From an uncultured Bacteroides sp. (GTDB taxonomy: Bacteria; Bacteroidota; Bacteroidia; Bacteroidales; Bacteroidaceae): a DNA stretch of 22,393 bases. Below are positions 14,125-22,381 of the stretch, one piece after another. How positions within the stretch are numbered: the first letter of the stretch is position 1; every line of letters starts with the position of its first letter. The position numbers were made by a program, and so were the translations under genes. A model generated the notes under the pieces. It had not been told where the DNA came from. It did no database searches and saw only the letters and a program-made list of their open reading frames with translations. The stretch lies in assembly GCF_902491285.1 (NCBI RefSeq), contig NZ_CABUHK010000085.1, positions 1 through 22,393 on the forward strand, read 5' to 3'.

Positions 14125-16806
14125 ATGATTTTATCATTTAACATCGAATATCGCACCAACTGGGGAGAAGAAGTCAGGCTTGCCGGCTTGTCTGCGGAGT
14201 CTGTCCCCATGCACACAACAGATGGCATATTCTGGACGGCAGAACTGGAGCTCGAGGTTCCCCCGGAAGGGTTCACTATCCATTATAACTACCAGATAGA
14301 ACAAAACGGAGTCATCATCCGCAAAGAATGGGACAACTTCCCGCGATGCCTTTTCTTATCCGGTGTCCCCAGAAAGAAATATAGAATCAACGACTGCTGG
14401 AAAAACATTCCGGAACAGCTATATTTTTATAGTTCTGCTTTTACGGAAGCATTATTGTCACATCCCGAAAGAGAAAACATACCGCAAGGGCATAAGAAAG
14501 GGGTGATAATCAAGGCTTACGCTCCGCGTATCAATAAAGACTATTGTCTGGGAATTTGTGGAAATCAGAAGGTACTGGGCAACTGGAATCCGGAGAATGT
14601 TGTCCTGATGAGCGATGCCAACTTTCCGGAATGGCAGGTGGAACTGGATGCAAGCAAACTCAAATATCCGCTGGAATATAAATTTGTCCTCTACAACAAA
14701 CAGAAGAAGAAAGTGGACTGCTGGGAGAAGAACCCTAACCGTTACCTGGCAGACCCGGAAATAAAGACTAACGAAACGCTCGTGATTTCCGACCGGTATG
14801 CCTACTTTGATATTCCGGCATGGAAAGGCGCCGGTATTGCTATCCCTATATTCTCGCTGAAATCAGAGACGAGCTTCGGAGTCGGTGATTTCGGCGATTT
14901 GAAACGGATGATTGACTGGGCTGTATGTACGCATCAGAAGGTTATTCAGATTTTACCAATCAACGACACGACCATGACGCATTCATGGACAGATTCTTAT
15001 CCTTACAATAGTATTTCCATCTATGCTTTCCATCCGATGTATGCGGATGTGAAGCAAATGGGGAGATTGAAGGATAAAGAAGCTGCATCCAAATTCAACA
15101 AGAAACAAAAGGAACTAAATAGTCTGCCCGCCATTGATTATGAAGCTGTCAATCAGACCAAATGGGAATTCTTCCGTTTAATATTCCGGCAGGAAGGCGA
15201 AAAGGTGCTAGCCTCCAAAGGGTTTAAGGACTTCTTTAAGACCAACAAGGAATGGTTGCAACCTTATGCTGTCTTCAGCTATCTGCGTGACGCTTACCGG
15301 ACGCCTAATTTCCGTGAATGGCCGAAATATTCCGTTTATAATGCACAGGAAATAGAAAAAATGTGCCAGCCGGAGACGGCAGATTATCCACATATCGCAT
15401 TATATTATTTCATCCAGTATCATTTGCATCTGCAATTACTGGCGGCAACAAAGTATGCCCGCGAGAACGGCGTTGTATTGAAAGGGGATATCCCTATCGG
15501 TATCAGCCGCAACAGTGTGGAAGCCTGGACCGAACCTCACTACTTTAATCTGGACGGACAGGCCGGTGCTCCACCCGACGACTTCTCCGTCAACGGACAG
15601 AACTGGGGATTCCCCACATACAACTGGGACGTGATGGAAAAAGACGGATACCGCTGGTGGATGAAGCGTTTCCAGAAAATGGCGGAATACTTTGACGCTT
15701 ACCGGATCGACCACATTCTCGGATTCTTCCGTATATGGGAAATTCCGATGCATGCCGTACACGGATTGTTAGGGCAGTTTGTTCCTTCCTTGCCTATGAG
15801 CCGGGAAGAGATAGCAAGTTACGGATTTACCTTTCGGGAAGAGTATCTGAGCCCATTTATTCATGAATCATTCCTCGGACAATTGTTCGGCCCGTATACC
15901 CATCTTGTGAAACAAGACTTTCTCCAATTGACAGATGAGCCTGGGGTTTATCGCATGAAGCCGGGATTTGAAACGCAACAGGAAGTGAAACAGTTCTTCG
16001 CCGGTAAAAACGATGAAGACAGTATCTGGATCCGGGATGGATTATATTCTTTAATCAGCAATGTCTTGTTTATGCCGGACAAGAAAGAGGAAGGCAAATA
16101 CCATCCCCGCATTGGCGTGCAACGTGATTTTATCTTCCGGACATTGAGTGAAGAGGATAAAAATGCTTTCAACAAGCTCTATGACCAGTATTACTATCAT
16201 CGCCACAACGAATTCTGGTATCAGCAGGCGATGAAGAAGTTGCCACAATTAACCCAATCCACCCGTATGCTGGTATGTGGAGAGGACTTGGGAATGATTC
16301 CTGCTTGTGTAGCGTCAGTGATGAACGAGTTACGTATTCTCAGCCTGGAGATTCAGCGGATGCCAAAGAATCCGATGCATGAGTTCGGACATTTGGATGA
16401 ATATCCGTACCGGTCTGTCTGTACTATCTCCACGCATGATATGTCAACGCTACGCGGTTGGTGGGAAGAGGATTATCAGCAAACGCAACGTTATTATAAT
16501 ACGATATTGGGACATTACGGTACTGCGCCCGTTGTTGCGACTCCAGAGTTGTGCGAAGAGATTGTACGCAATCATCTTAACAGCAACTCGATTCTCTGTA
16601 TCCTGTCTTTCCAGGACTGGTTATCCATAGACAAGAAACTGAGAAATCCAAACGTGCAGGAAGAACGAATCAACGTTCCGTCCAATCCAAGAAATTATTG
16701 GCGGTATCGGATGCATATCACACTGGAACAGTTGATGAAAGCGCAAGCACTCAATGATAAGATACGCGAGTTGATTAAATATACCGGGAGAAATCCTGAA
16801 AAATAG
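14125..16806 (+). CDS. malQ: 4-alpha-glucanotransferase, DPE2-type, two CBM20 domains
   Basis: An 893-residue GH77 amylomaltase that transfers glucan segments between maltodextrins, or to branched glucan. Two N-terminal starch-binding CBM20-type domains are visible (about 1-100 and 125-235; the second includes LGNWNPENVVLMSDANFPEWQ). The GH77 barrel starts near 245 (GIAIPIFSLKSETSFGVGDFGD). Catalytic residues are Asp529 in YRIDHILGFFRIWE (nucleophile), Glu720 in LVCGEDLGMIP (acid/base) and Asp772 in STHDMSTLRGWWEED. Asp529 and Glu720 are 191 residues apart, against about 48 in E. coli MalQ, so a roughly 140-residue insert splits the active site as in plant DPE2. DPE2-like enzymes prefer maltose with a branched glucan acceptor. 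No maltose regulon genes are adjacent. Confidence 0.95.
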   Translation: MILSFNIEYRTNWGEEVRLAGLSAESVPMHTTDGIFWTAELELEVPPEGFTIHYNYQIEQNGVIIRKEWDNFPRCLFLSGVPRKKYRINDCWKNIPEQLYFYSSAFTEALLSHPERENIPQGHKKGVIIKAYAPRINKDYCLGICGNQKVLGNWNPENVVLMSDANFPEWQVELDASKLKYPLEYKFVLYNKQKKKVDCWEKNPNRYLADPEIKTNETLVISDRYAYFDIPAWKGAGIAIPIFSLKSETSFGVGDFGDLKRMIDWAVCTHQKVIQILPINDTTMTHSWTDSYPYNSISIYAFHPMYADVKQMGRLKDKEAASKFNKKQKELNSLPAIDYEAVNQTKWEFFRLIFRQEGEKVLASKGFKDFFKTNKEWLQPYAVFSYLRDAYRTPNFREWPKYSVYNAQEIEKMCQPETADYPHIALYYFIQYHLHLQLLAATKYARENGVVLKGDIPIGISRNSVEAWTEPHYFNLDGQAGAPPDDFSVNGQNWGFPTYNWDVMEKDGYRWWMKRFQKMAEYFDAYRIDHILGFFRIWEIPMHAVHGLLGQFVPSLPMSREEIASYGFTFREEYLSPFIHESFLGQLFGPYTHLVKQDFLQLTDEPGVYRMKPGFETQQEVKQFFAGKNDEDSIWIRDGLYSLISNVLFMPDKKEEGKYHPRIGVQRDFIFRTLSEEDKNAFNKLYDQYYYHRHNEFWYQQAMKKLPQLTQSTRMLVCGEDLGMIPACVASVMNELRILSLEIQRMPKNPMHEFGHLDEYPYRSVCTISTHDMSTLRGWWEEDYQQTQRYYNTILGHYGTAPVVATPELCEEIVRNHLNSNSILCILSFQDWLSIDKKLRNPNVQEERINVPSNPRNYWRYRMHITLEQLMKAQALNDKIRELIKYTGRNPEK

Positions 16807-16819
16807 ATATAGTTAATAT

Positions 16820-16886
16820 AACAACGTGAATAAGACGCGGATAAGGCCGATTTAAGAATATTGAGACCTGCATTATCCGCGTTGTT
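16820..16886. repeat. Nested inverted repeats after malQ
   Basis: ACGCGGATAA (16835-16844) and TTATCCGCGT (16873-16882) are a perfect 10-base inverted repeat with a 28-base loop. An overlapping alternative pairs AACAACG (16820-16826) with CGTTGTT (16880-16886). No T-run follows directly. It may act as a malQ transcript end or be a copy of a dispersed repeat. Confidence 0.5.
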
Positions 16887-16978
16887 CATATTTCCAACAT
16901 TCTCTCAACCGATTTTTCGCTTTACGCAGCCTCTTGTTTATTTCCTCCACCTTCCCCGTTTTATTCCAATTTATCAAG

Positions 16979-16986
16979 TATCTTTG
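16979..16986 (+). promoter_or_regulatory. -7 box for the acyltransferase-folB operon
   Basis: TATCTTTG followed by C is a full TAnnTTTG match 30 bases before the ATG at 17017. The -33 region (GTTTTA near 16958-16963) is weak and too close. Confidence 0.45.
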
Positions 16987-17016
16987 CGCGTGAAATAAAA
17001 GATATTAAGAGAGAGA

Positions 17017-18069
17017 ATGGAAGGCAAACCCGACAAACGTATTGATTTTGTGGACTTAACCAAAGGAGTCTGCATCATTCTTGTAGTCATGGCACATATC
17101 GGCGGAGCTTTCGATACGTTCGATAAAGATTCCATGTTATCTTGTTTCCGCATGCCGCTTTATTTTTTTATATCGGGAGTCTTTTTCAAGTCTTATGAGG
17201 GTTTACCGGGATTCATCATCCGAAAAATAAACAAGCTGATTATCCCGTTCCTTTTCTTCTATCTAAGTGCTTTTCTACTGAAATATATTGTATGGAAAAT
17301 AGCACCGGGAGTTTTTCAAATTCCCGTATCATGGCAAGAACTTCTGGTGGTATTCCATGGGCACGACCTCATCAAGTTCAATCCGCCTATCTGGTTTCTG
17401 CTTGCCTTGTTCAACTGCAATATTCTGTTTTATCTGATACACTTCTTGCGGGAAAAACATTTACCTGCCATGTTCGCCGTCACCTTATTGATAGGCTGCA
17501 CCGGATTCTATCTCGGAAAGTTACAGATAGGACTGCCTCTCTATATAGACGTCTCCATGACCGCCCTCCCTTTTTACGTTGCAGGTTTCTGGATCCGCAG
17601 ATATAACTTTTTCCTGTTCCCCAGCCATCGGTTTGACAAGCTGATTCCCGCTTTTGTACTATTGGCACTGGTGGTGATGTACTTTACTGCCACCACACTG
17701 GGAATGCGCACAAACAACTATTCAGGAAATATTTTCCAAGTTTACATCGCAGCATTTGCAGGAATATTCATGATTATGTTACTTTGCAAGAAAGTGAAAA
17801 GGGTGAAGATTGTTTCTTATCTGGGGCGATATTCTATTATCACGTTGAGTATCCATGGACCTATACTTCATTTCTTAGGTCCATTGGTTGCACGATACAT
17901 TCATAACGCCTGGGGACAGGCAATCGTACTCCTGCTCATAACACTGAGTATCTGTATCCTGCTCACTCCTGTCTTTCTGAAAGTAATCCCGCAGATGGTG
18001 GCACAGAAAGACCTGTTAAAAGTAAAAAAGAACCATACTAATATCACATCATATGAAGATAAACAATAG
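17017..18069 (+). CDS. Acyltransferase-3 family membrane protein
   Basis: A 350-residue integral membrane protein of the Acyl_transf_3 family (OafA/WecH-type), which moves acetyl or other acyl groups onto exported sugars or glycolipids. It opens with the family's RIDFVDLTKGVCIILVVMAHIGG, containing the conserved His of the first helix, then FRMPLYFFISGVFF, where an Arg and Phe-rich second helix is typical, and PPIWFLLALF. About ten hydrophobic segments follow to residue 325. The C-terminal tail is short and basic (KDLLKVKKNH). The acceptor is not identifiable: no O-antigen or capsule genes surround it. Its last 17 bases overlap the start of folB, so the two are probably co-translated although functionally unrelated. 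Confidence 0.88.
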   Translation: MEGKPDKRIDFVDLTKGVCIILVVMAHIGGAFDTFDKDSMLSCFRMPLYFFISGVFFKSYEGLPGFIIRKINKLIIPFLFFYLSAFLLKYIVWKIAPGVFQIPVSWQELLVVFHGHDLIKFNPPIWFLLALFNCNILFYLIHFLREKHLPAMFAVTLLIGCTGFYLGKLQIGLPLYIDVSMTALPFYVAGFWIRRYNFFLFPSHRFDKLIPAFVLLALVVMYFTATTLGMRTNNYSGNIFQVYIAAFAGIFMIMLLCKKVKRVKIVSYLGRYSIITLSIHGPILHFLGPLVARYIHNAWGQAIVLLLITLSICILLTPVFLKVIPQMVAQKDLLKVKKNHTNITSYEDKQ

Positions 18070-18424
18070 CTATATTCTTTTGAAAGAGATTCGTTGCTAT
18101 GCCTACCACGGAGTGGCTCCACAAGAGAATCTTATCGGCAACGAATACATCATTGATTTGAAGCTGAAAGTAGATATCAGCAAAGCTGTTCAAACAGACG
18201 AAGTGACCGATACTGTCAACTATGCAGAAGTACATCATGTGATAATGACGGAAATGGCTATTCCATCAAAATTGCTGGAACACGCAGGAGGACGGATCGT
18301 TGAAAAGCTGTTTCAACAGTTTCCGACTATTGAAGAAATTGAACTTCACCTTTCCAAAAGAAATCCGCCAATGGGAGCTGATATAGAGTCGGCAGGAATA
18401 GAGTTGCATTGTAACAGAAAGTAA
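18053..18424 (+). CDS. folB: Dihydroneopterin aldolase
   Basis: A 123-residue folate-pathway enzyme that cleaves 7,8-dihydroneopterin to 6-hydroxymethyl-dihydropterin and glycolaldehyde. Active-site positions match known FolB proteins: Glu25 in YHGVAPQENLIG, Tyr57 in DTVNYAEV, Glu76 in LLEHAGG (pterin-binding) and Lys102 in LSKRNPPMG (general acid/base). The length is normal, and the family usually forms octamers in the cytoplasm. The start ATG at 18053 lies within the acyltransferase gene, so expression is likely coupled to it. No other folate genes are in the window. Confidence 0.95.
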   Translation: MKINNSYILLKEIRCYAYHGVAPQENLIGNEYIIDLKLKVDISKAVQTDEVTDTVNYAEVHHVIMTEMAIPSKLLEHAGGRIVEKLFQQFPTIEEIELHLSKRNPPMGADIESAGIELHCNRK

Positions 18425-18494
18425 ATCGTCAAACAAAGACAGTATATTATCTCATCAATAAAGATAATAAATTCAACTTCTATAAATCGTGCAA

Positions 18495-18543
18495 TCCGCA
18501 TGACTTCCCCCTCCTTACCGAGGAGGAGAGGAAGTCATGCGGA
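18495..18543. terminator. Long GC-rich hairpin between folB and mgsA
   Basis: Perfect 14-base arms (TCCGCATGACTTCC / GGAAGTCATGCGGA) enclose a further 6-base stem (CCTCCT / AGGAGG). It sits in the 151-base gap between the convergent genes folB and mgsA. No T-run follows immediately on either strand (the + strand becomes T-rich about 20 bases later), so it may be a bidirectional 3' end or a small palindromic repeat element. Confidence 0.6.
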
Positions 18544-18575
18544 ACACTTCACTTCAGTAATCTTATTTTTTATTA

Positions 18576-19103
18576 TTATTTTCTTCTTTTCTTCCTTCTA
18601 TCCACAGCTTCCACAGCTTCCGTCACCACAGGTTTATCCTGGAAACGTTTCGTATAACTGGAATAATCAGGATGAATACGTTCATAATCAGGATCCATAA
18701 ACAACGGACTGGAGATGATATGATCCGCCGTTGAGCGGTTGCAGCAGAAAACGATATTCTCCACACCTGCCAGGCGGGTCAATGCCTTCACGTCCGTATC
18801 ATGCGGTTGCAAAGTCATAGGGTCGGTGAAGAAGAAAAGATAATCAATCTGTCCGTCCACAATACGCGACCCCATCTGCTGGTCGCCACCCAAAGGACCG
18901 GATTTCAATATCGTAATATCCCACTCTACATCAGGATGTTTCTCCTTCAATGCTTCCAATATCAGTGTACCGGTAGTACCAGTACAGTAGAATTTATTCC
19001 CCATCAACAATTCCGAGTTCCACAATACCCATTCAATGAGGTCTTTTTTCATTGCATCGTGCGCTACCAGCCCGATGCCTCTTCTTACTTTTGAGTCTTC
19101 CAT
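18576..19103 (-). CDS. mgsA: Methylglyoxal synthase
   Basis: A 175-residue enzyme converting dihydroxyacetone phosphate to methylglyoxal and phosphate, a bypass that relieves sugar-phosphate stress. Key residues align with E. coli MgsA: His15-Asp16 (VAHDAMK), the phosphate-binding CTGTTG segment (40-45), the catalytic base Asp74 in SGPLGGDQQ, Asp94 (FTDPM), and His101/Asp104 (LQPHDTDV). The C-terminal tail is about 20 residues longer than in E. coli and ends in a basic run (DRRKKRRK). It is the last gene of the minus-strand operon, four bases after the glycosyltransferase stop. Confidence 0.96.
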   Translation of the reverse strand: MEDSKVRRGIGLVAHDAMKKDLIEWVLWNSELLMGNKFYCTGTTGTLILEALKEKHPDVEWDITILKSGPLGGDQQMGSRIVDGQIDYLFFFTDPMTLQPHDTDVKALTRLAGVENIVFCCNRSTADHIISSPLFMDPDYERIHPDYSSYTKRFQDKPVVTEAVEAVDRRKKRRK

Positions 19104-19107
19104 CTTG

Positions 19108-20136
19108 TTATCCTTTTAAGTCCGACAATTGAGAGAACCGTTTGCATCCTCTCGCATAAAACTGCCACAAGATACTACTTTTTGTCCGTTCGGGAATCGG
19201 ATTCAAAGTTTTTTTTCTTTGATTTTCTTCACGGGATGAAGAAAAGGACGGACATATCTGCTTATATTCCTTGCGGGCAGTTATCACTGCACGGGCATTA
19301 CCGACATCTCCCTTCAGCAGAAAAGTAAGTGCTGCCGCATAATCAAGACAAGTCCGTACACGCATCACTTTATTTAACTCTTCTTGCGGAAGATTCTTAT
19401 AAAGCATGACAAGATTATTACGGAAATTGAGAAACGTCTTACGGGGATTTTCTTTTTTGAGTGTGGCCCCACCTACATGATAGACAACACTTTGAGGAAT
19501 ACAGACAATCTCACGCCCACGCGAACGAAGCCGCCAGCACAAGTCAATCTCTTCCATATGCGCAAAGAAACGCCCGTCCAGTCCGCCGACGTTCAGATAA
19601 TCGGCACGCCGGATAAATAAAGCCGCCCCGGTTGCCCAAAATACGGGAATAACCGTATCATACTGCCCCCTGTCCTTTTCAACAACTCCCATAATGCGCC
19701 CCCGACAGAAAGGATAACCATATTTATCTATAAATCCACCCGACGCCCCGGCATATTCAAAATATTCTTTTTGCCGCTGACTCCGTATCTTCGGTTGGCA
19801 GGCAGCCACTTCCGGATGAACATCAAGCCAGGCAATCATCGGTTCCAGCCATTGTTCCGTCACTTCAACATCAGAATTCAGAAGAACGACATATTCAGCA
19901 TCCACCTGTTGTAAAGCCAGATTGTATCCGTCGGCAAAACCATGATTCTGTCCGAGCAGGATGGTTCGGACAGAGGGAAACTCCCGATGGAGCATATTCA
20001 CGGAATCATCCGTAGAACCGTTGTCCGCCACACAGACTTCTATCCCCTCTCCTGTCGAATAACGGACTACGGACGGAAGAAAAGTGCGGAGCATATCACA
20101 TCCGTTCCAGTTCAGAATGACAACCGATACTTTCAT
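19108..20136 (-). CDS. Family 2 glycosyltransferase
   Basis: A 342-residue GT-A fold enzyme. N-terminal features are SVVILNWNGCDML, VADNGSTDDSV (nucleotide binding) and LLNSDVEV (the DXD-equivalent, about residues 85-92). Acceptor-side motifs are WATGAALFIRR and HMEEIDLCWRLRSRG, the ED-x-D-W-R-type catalytic region (about 210-225). The pattern is that of rhamnosyl- or other sugar transferases acting on surface polysaccharide or lipid-linked acceptors. No membrane helix is present. The tail after residue 290 is basic and unconserved-looking. Its ATG overlaps the stop of the acyltransferase gene (ATGA, 20133-20136), suggesting both products act on the same envelope glycolipid. The donor and acceptor sugars cannot be read. 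Confidence 0.9.
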   Translation of the reverse strand: MKVSVVILNWNGCDMLRTFLPSVVRYSTGEGIEVCVADNGSTDDSVNMLHREFPSVRTILLGQNHGFADGYNLALQQVDAEYVVLLNSDVEVTEQWLEPMIAWLDVHPEVAACQPKIRSQRQKEYFEYAGASGGFIDKYGYPFCRGRIMGVVEKDRGQYDTVIPVFWATGAALFIRRADYLNVGGLDGRFFAHMEEIDLCWRLRSRGREIVCIPQSVVYHVGGATLKKENPRKTFLNFRNNLVMLYKNLPQEELNKVMRVRTCLDYAAALTFLLKGDVGNARAVITARKEYKQICPSFSSSREENQRKKTLNPIPERTKSSILWQFYARGCKRFSQLSDLKG

Positions 20137-21059
20137 TTCCGTTCTTTTTTCTTATTCTGTTCTTCTTGCTCATTCCGCTTACATTCTTCCGAAGTAAATT
20201 TCCATCGCTTATGAGACCATAACCAATAGGCAGGCTCCCTGCGAAGGGTTTGTTCCAGACGTTGCGCAAACATTTCGGTTATCTCCCCTTCGGCTGTCTC
20301 TTTGGGAGTTTCCGTCATCAACTTGAATTCGGCTTCACAATATCCTCTGCGATTCTTTGTCAGTTCACAATAAAAAACAGGAAAGTTCATCATTTTTGCA
20401 ATGCGTTCCGCACCATTCAGGAAAGCAGTCTCCCGCCCCAGGAACGTAGTCCAATACCTGTCACCACTAGGCCATTGGTCGGTAATCAACCCGACCACCA
20501 TCTTCTTGCCCTCACGCTTCAATTTTATAATCTCACGGGCAGTAGAATGTTTAGGGATATTGTATCCGCCAAAACGGGAACGGATACGTTTGAACAGTTC
20601 GTCCAGATATTTATCTTTCAAAGGTTTGTATACCTGTACGGGGACATCTCCCGGTTTCATGACCGCCCCCATTCCAATCAGCCATTCATAATTGGCATAA
20701 TGAGGAATCATCACGATAATTCCGCCGTACTTCTCCGTCAGTTCCAAATACTGTTCCGTGTTCTTGTAAGTCATCCTTTGGCAAAGATCTTCGGCAGACA
20801 TATGAAGCAACTTCAAATCTTCCAGCATATAATCCGAAAGGTAACGATAAAATTTGCGTTCTATCTGCAATCTTTCCGCATCGGTCTTTTCCGGAAATGA
20901 CTTCGCAAGGTTCTCCCGGACTACTTTCCGGCGATATTTCCCCACACGATACATCAACAGATAATTGAAATCCGAAAGGATATACAATATCCGGAACGGA
21001 AGGGCTGAAAAAAGCCACATTCCAGTAGATACGAGCCAATAGATAAGTCTTGATTTCAT
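20133..21059 (-). CDS. LpxL/HtrB-type lysophospholipid acyltransferase
   Basis: A 308-residue inner-membrane protein of the lipid A late-acyltransferase family, which adds a secondary acyl chain to lipid A or a related lipid. A hydrophobic N-terminal anchor (about 5-30) precedes the catalytic HX4E motif, His120-Glu125 in PHYANYEW. Other family segments are GKKMVVGLITDQWP, FLGRETAFLNGAERIAKM and PAYWLWSHKRWK. The C-terminal 20 residues are a charged Glu/Lys tail. It begins two bases after the mtaB stop and overlaps the next gene by four, so it is within one operon. Bacteroides lipid A carries few secondary acyl chains, so ornithine-type or other amino lipids are an alternative acceptor. Confidence 0.9.
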   Translation of the reverse strand: MKSRLIYWLVSTGMWLFSALPFRILYILSDFNYLLMYRVGKYRRKVVRENLAKSFPEKTDAERLQIERKFYRYLSDYMLEDLKLLHMSAEDLCQRMTYKNTEQYLELTEKYGGIIVMIPHYANYEWLIGMGAVMKPGDVPVQVYKPLKDKYLDELFKRIRSRFGGYNIPKHSTAREIIKLKREGKKMVVGLITDQWPSGDRYWTTFLGRETAFLNGAERIAKMMNFPVFYCELTKNRRGYCEAEFKLMTETPKETAEGEITEMFAQRLEQTLRREPAYWLWSHKRWKFTSEECKRNEQEEQNKKKERK

Positions 21060-21061
21060 AC

Positions 21062-22381
21062 TTATATCAGAATTGTACCTTTTAATGCTGTCTTATCTTC
21101 GTTAAAATCCCCCAGACGTACATTGACTACATGATTGTCGAGCGAATTGTCACTTTCCACTTCCACACGGATATAATTTCTCGTAAATCCATGCATCGGA
21201 GTACCTGTTTTCGATTTTTCCATCAACACCGGCATAACCTGCCCGATATGACGGGCATAGAAAGCCTGCGTCTTTTCATCCGAAAGCGCCAACAGCCGTT
21301 GGCTGCGCTGATGCTTTTCTTCCGGAGAAACGACATACTCTATTTTCAATGCCTGCGTTCCGGGACGTTCGGAGTAACTAAACACGTGCAATTGCGTCAC
21401 ATCCAATCCGGCAATGAACTGATAGGCTTGCTCGAAATACTCCTCTGTTTCTCCACGTGTGCCAACAATCACGTCCACACCGATAAAAGCATCCGGCATC
21501 ACCTCTTTAATCTTCTTTATTTTCGAAGCAAAGAGAGCGGTATCATACCGGCGGCGCATCAACTTCAAGACTTCATCGCATCCCGATTGTAAAGGGATAT
21601 GAAAATGAGGCATAAAGCGACGGGAATGTGATACAAACTCGATAATCTCATCCGTCAACAGATTGGGCTCGATAGAGGATATACGGTAGCGTTCGATTCC
21701 TTCCACCTGCTCCAGCGCTTTCACCAGGTCAAAGAAAGTCTCTCCCGTTGTCTTGCCAAAATCACCGATATTCACTCCGGTCAAGACAATTTCTTTTCCG
21801 CCTTCGGCGGCAGCTTGCCGTGCCTGCTCTACCATGGAAGCAATGGTTCCGTTACGACTCCGCCCGCGGGCAAAAGGAATGGTACAATAGGAACAGAAGT
21901 AATCGCAACCGTCCTGTACTTTCAGGAAAAAGCGCGTACGGTCACCCCGTGAACACGAGGGGGAAAAGGAACGGATATCCTTGGTCGCAGTAGTGATAGC
22001 TTCACCTTTTTCATGTTTTTGCAGGTCGCCCAGATACTGGAGCAGTTCGCCTTTCTGTTCGGCTCCTAATACTACGTCCACTCCGTCTATCTTTGCCACA
22101 TCTCCGGGCTTCAACTGCGCATAACATCCGGTCACCACCACAAAAGCACCGGGATGCTGTTTGACCAGCCGGTGAATGGTCTGCCGGCATTTCTTATCCG
22201 CCATCTCCGTCACCGAACAGGTATTTACCACACAGATATCTGCCTTCTCTCCTTTACGCGCAGTCCGGACTCCTGCCTCACGCAGAATTTTACCGATAGT
22301 TGAAGTCTCTGAAAAATTTAATTTGCAGCCTAAAGTATAATAAACGGCTGTCTTATTTTGAAATACAGTGGTATCTATCAT
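21062..22381 (-). CDS. mtaB: tRNA ct6A/t6A methylthiotransferase MtaB
   Basis: A 439-residue radical-SAM methylthiotransferase that adds a 2-methylthio group to N6-threonylcarbamoyladenosine at tRNA position 37. The N-terminal UPF0004 domain has three cluster cysteines: Cys19 (LGCKLN), Cys55 (NTCSVT) and Cys86 (TGCYAQ). The radical-SAM CxxxCxxC is Cys159, Cys163 and Cys166 (DGCDYFCSYCTIPFARG). A C-terminal TRAM domain (about 375-439) includes GFTRNYIRVEVE. LGCKLNFSE at the N-terminus separates MtaB from MiaB and RimO (which have different first-cysteine contexts). The start is ATG at 22381. It is first in the operon with the acyltransferase, glycosyltransferase and mgsA; its promoter lies beyond the window. 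Confidence 0.94.
   Translation of the reverse strand: MIDTTVFQNKTAVYYTLGCKLNFSETSTIGKILREAGVRTARKGEKADICVVNTCSVTEMADKKCRQTIHRLVKQHPGAFVVVTGCYAQLKPGDVAKIDGVDVVLGAEQKGELLQYLGDLQKHEKGEAITTATKDIRSFSPSCSRGDRTRFFLKVQDGCDYFCSYCTIPFARGRSRNGTIASMVEQARQAAAEGGKEIVLTGVNIGDFGKTTGETFFDLVKALEQVEGIERYRISSIEPNLLTDEIIEFVSHSRRFMPHFHIPLQSGCDEVLKLMRRRYDTALFASKIKKIKEVMPDAFIGVDVIVGTRGETEEYFEQAYQFIAGLDVTQLHVFSYSERPGTQALKIEYVVSPEEKHQRSQRLLALSDEKTQAFYARHIGQVMPVLMEKSKTGTPMHGFTRNYIRVEVESDNSLDNHVVNVRLGDFNEDKTALKGTILI

Noticed and set aside
20250..20900. Open frame of 216 codons opposite the LpxL-type acyltransferase
   Set aside because: Antisense shadow of a gene with a clear catalytic HX4E motif.
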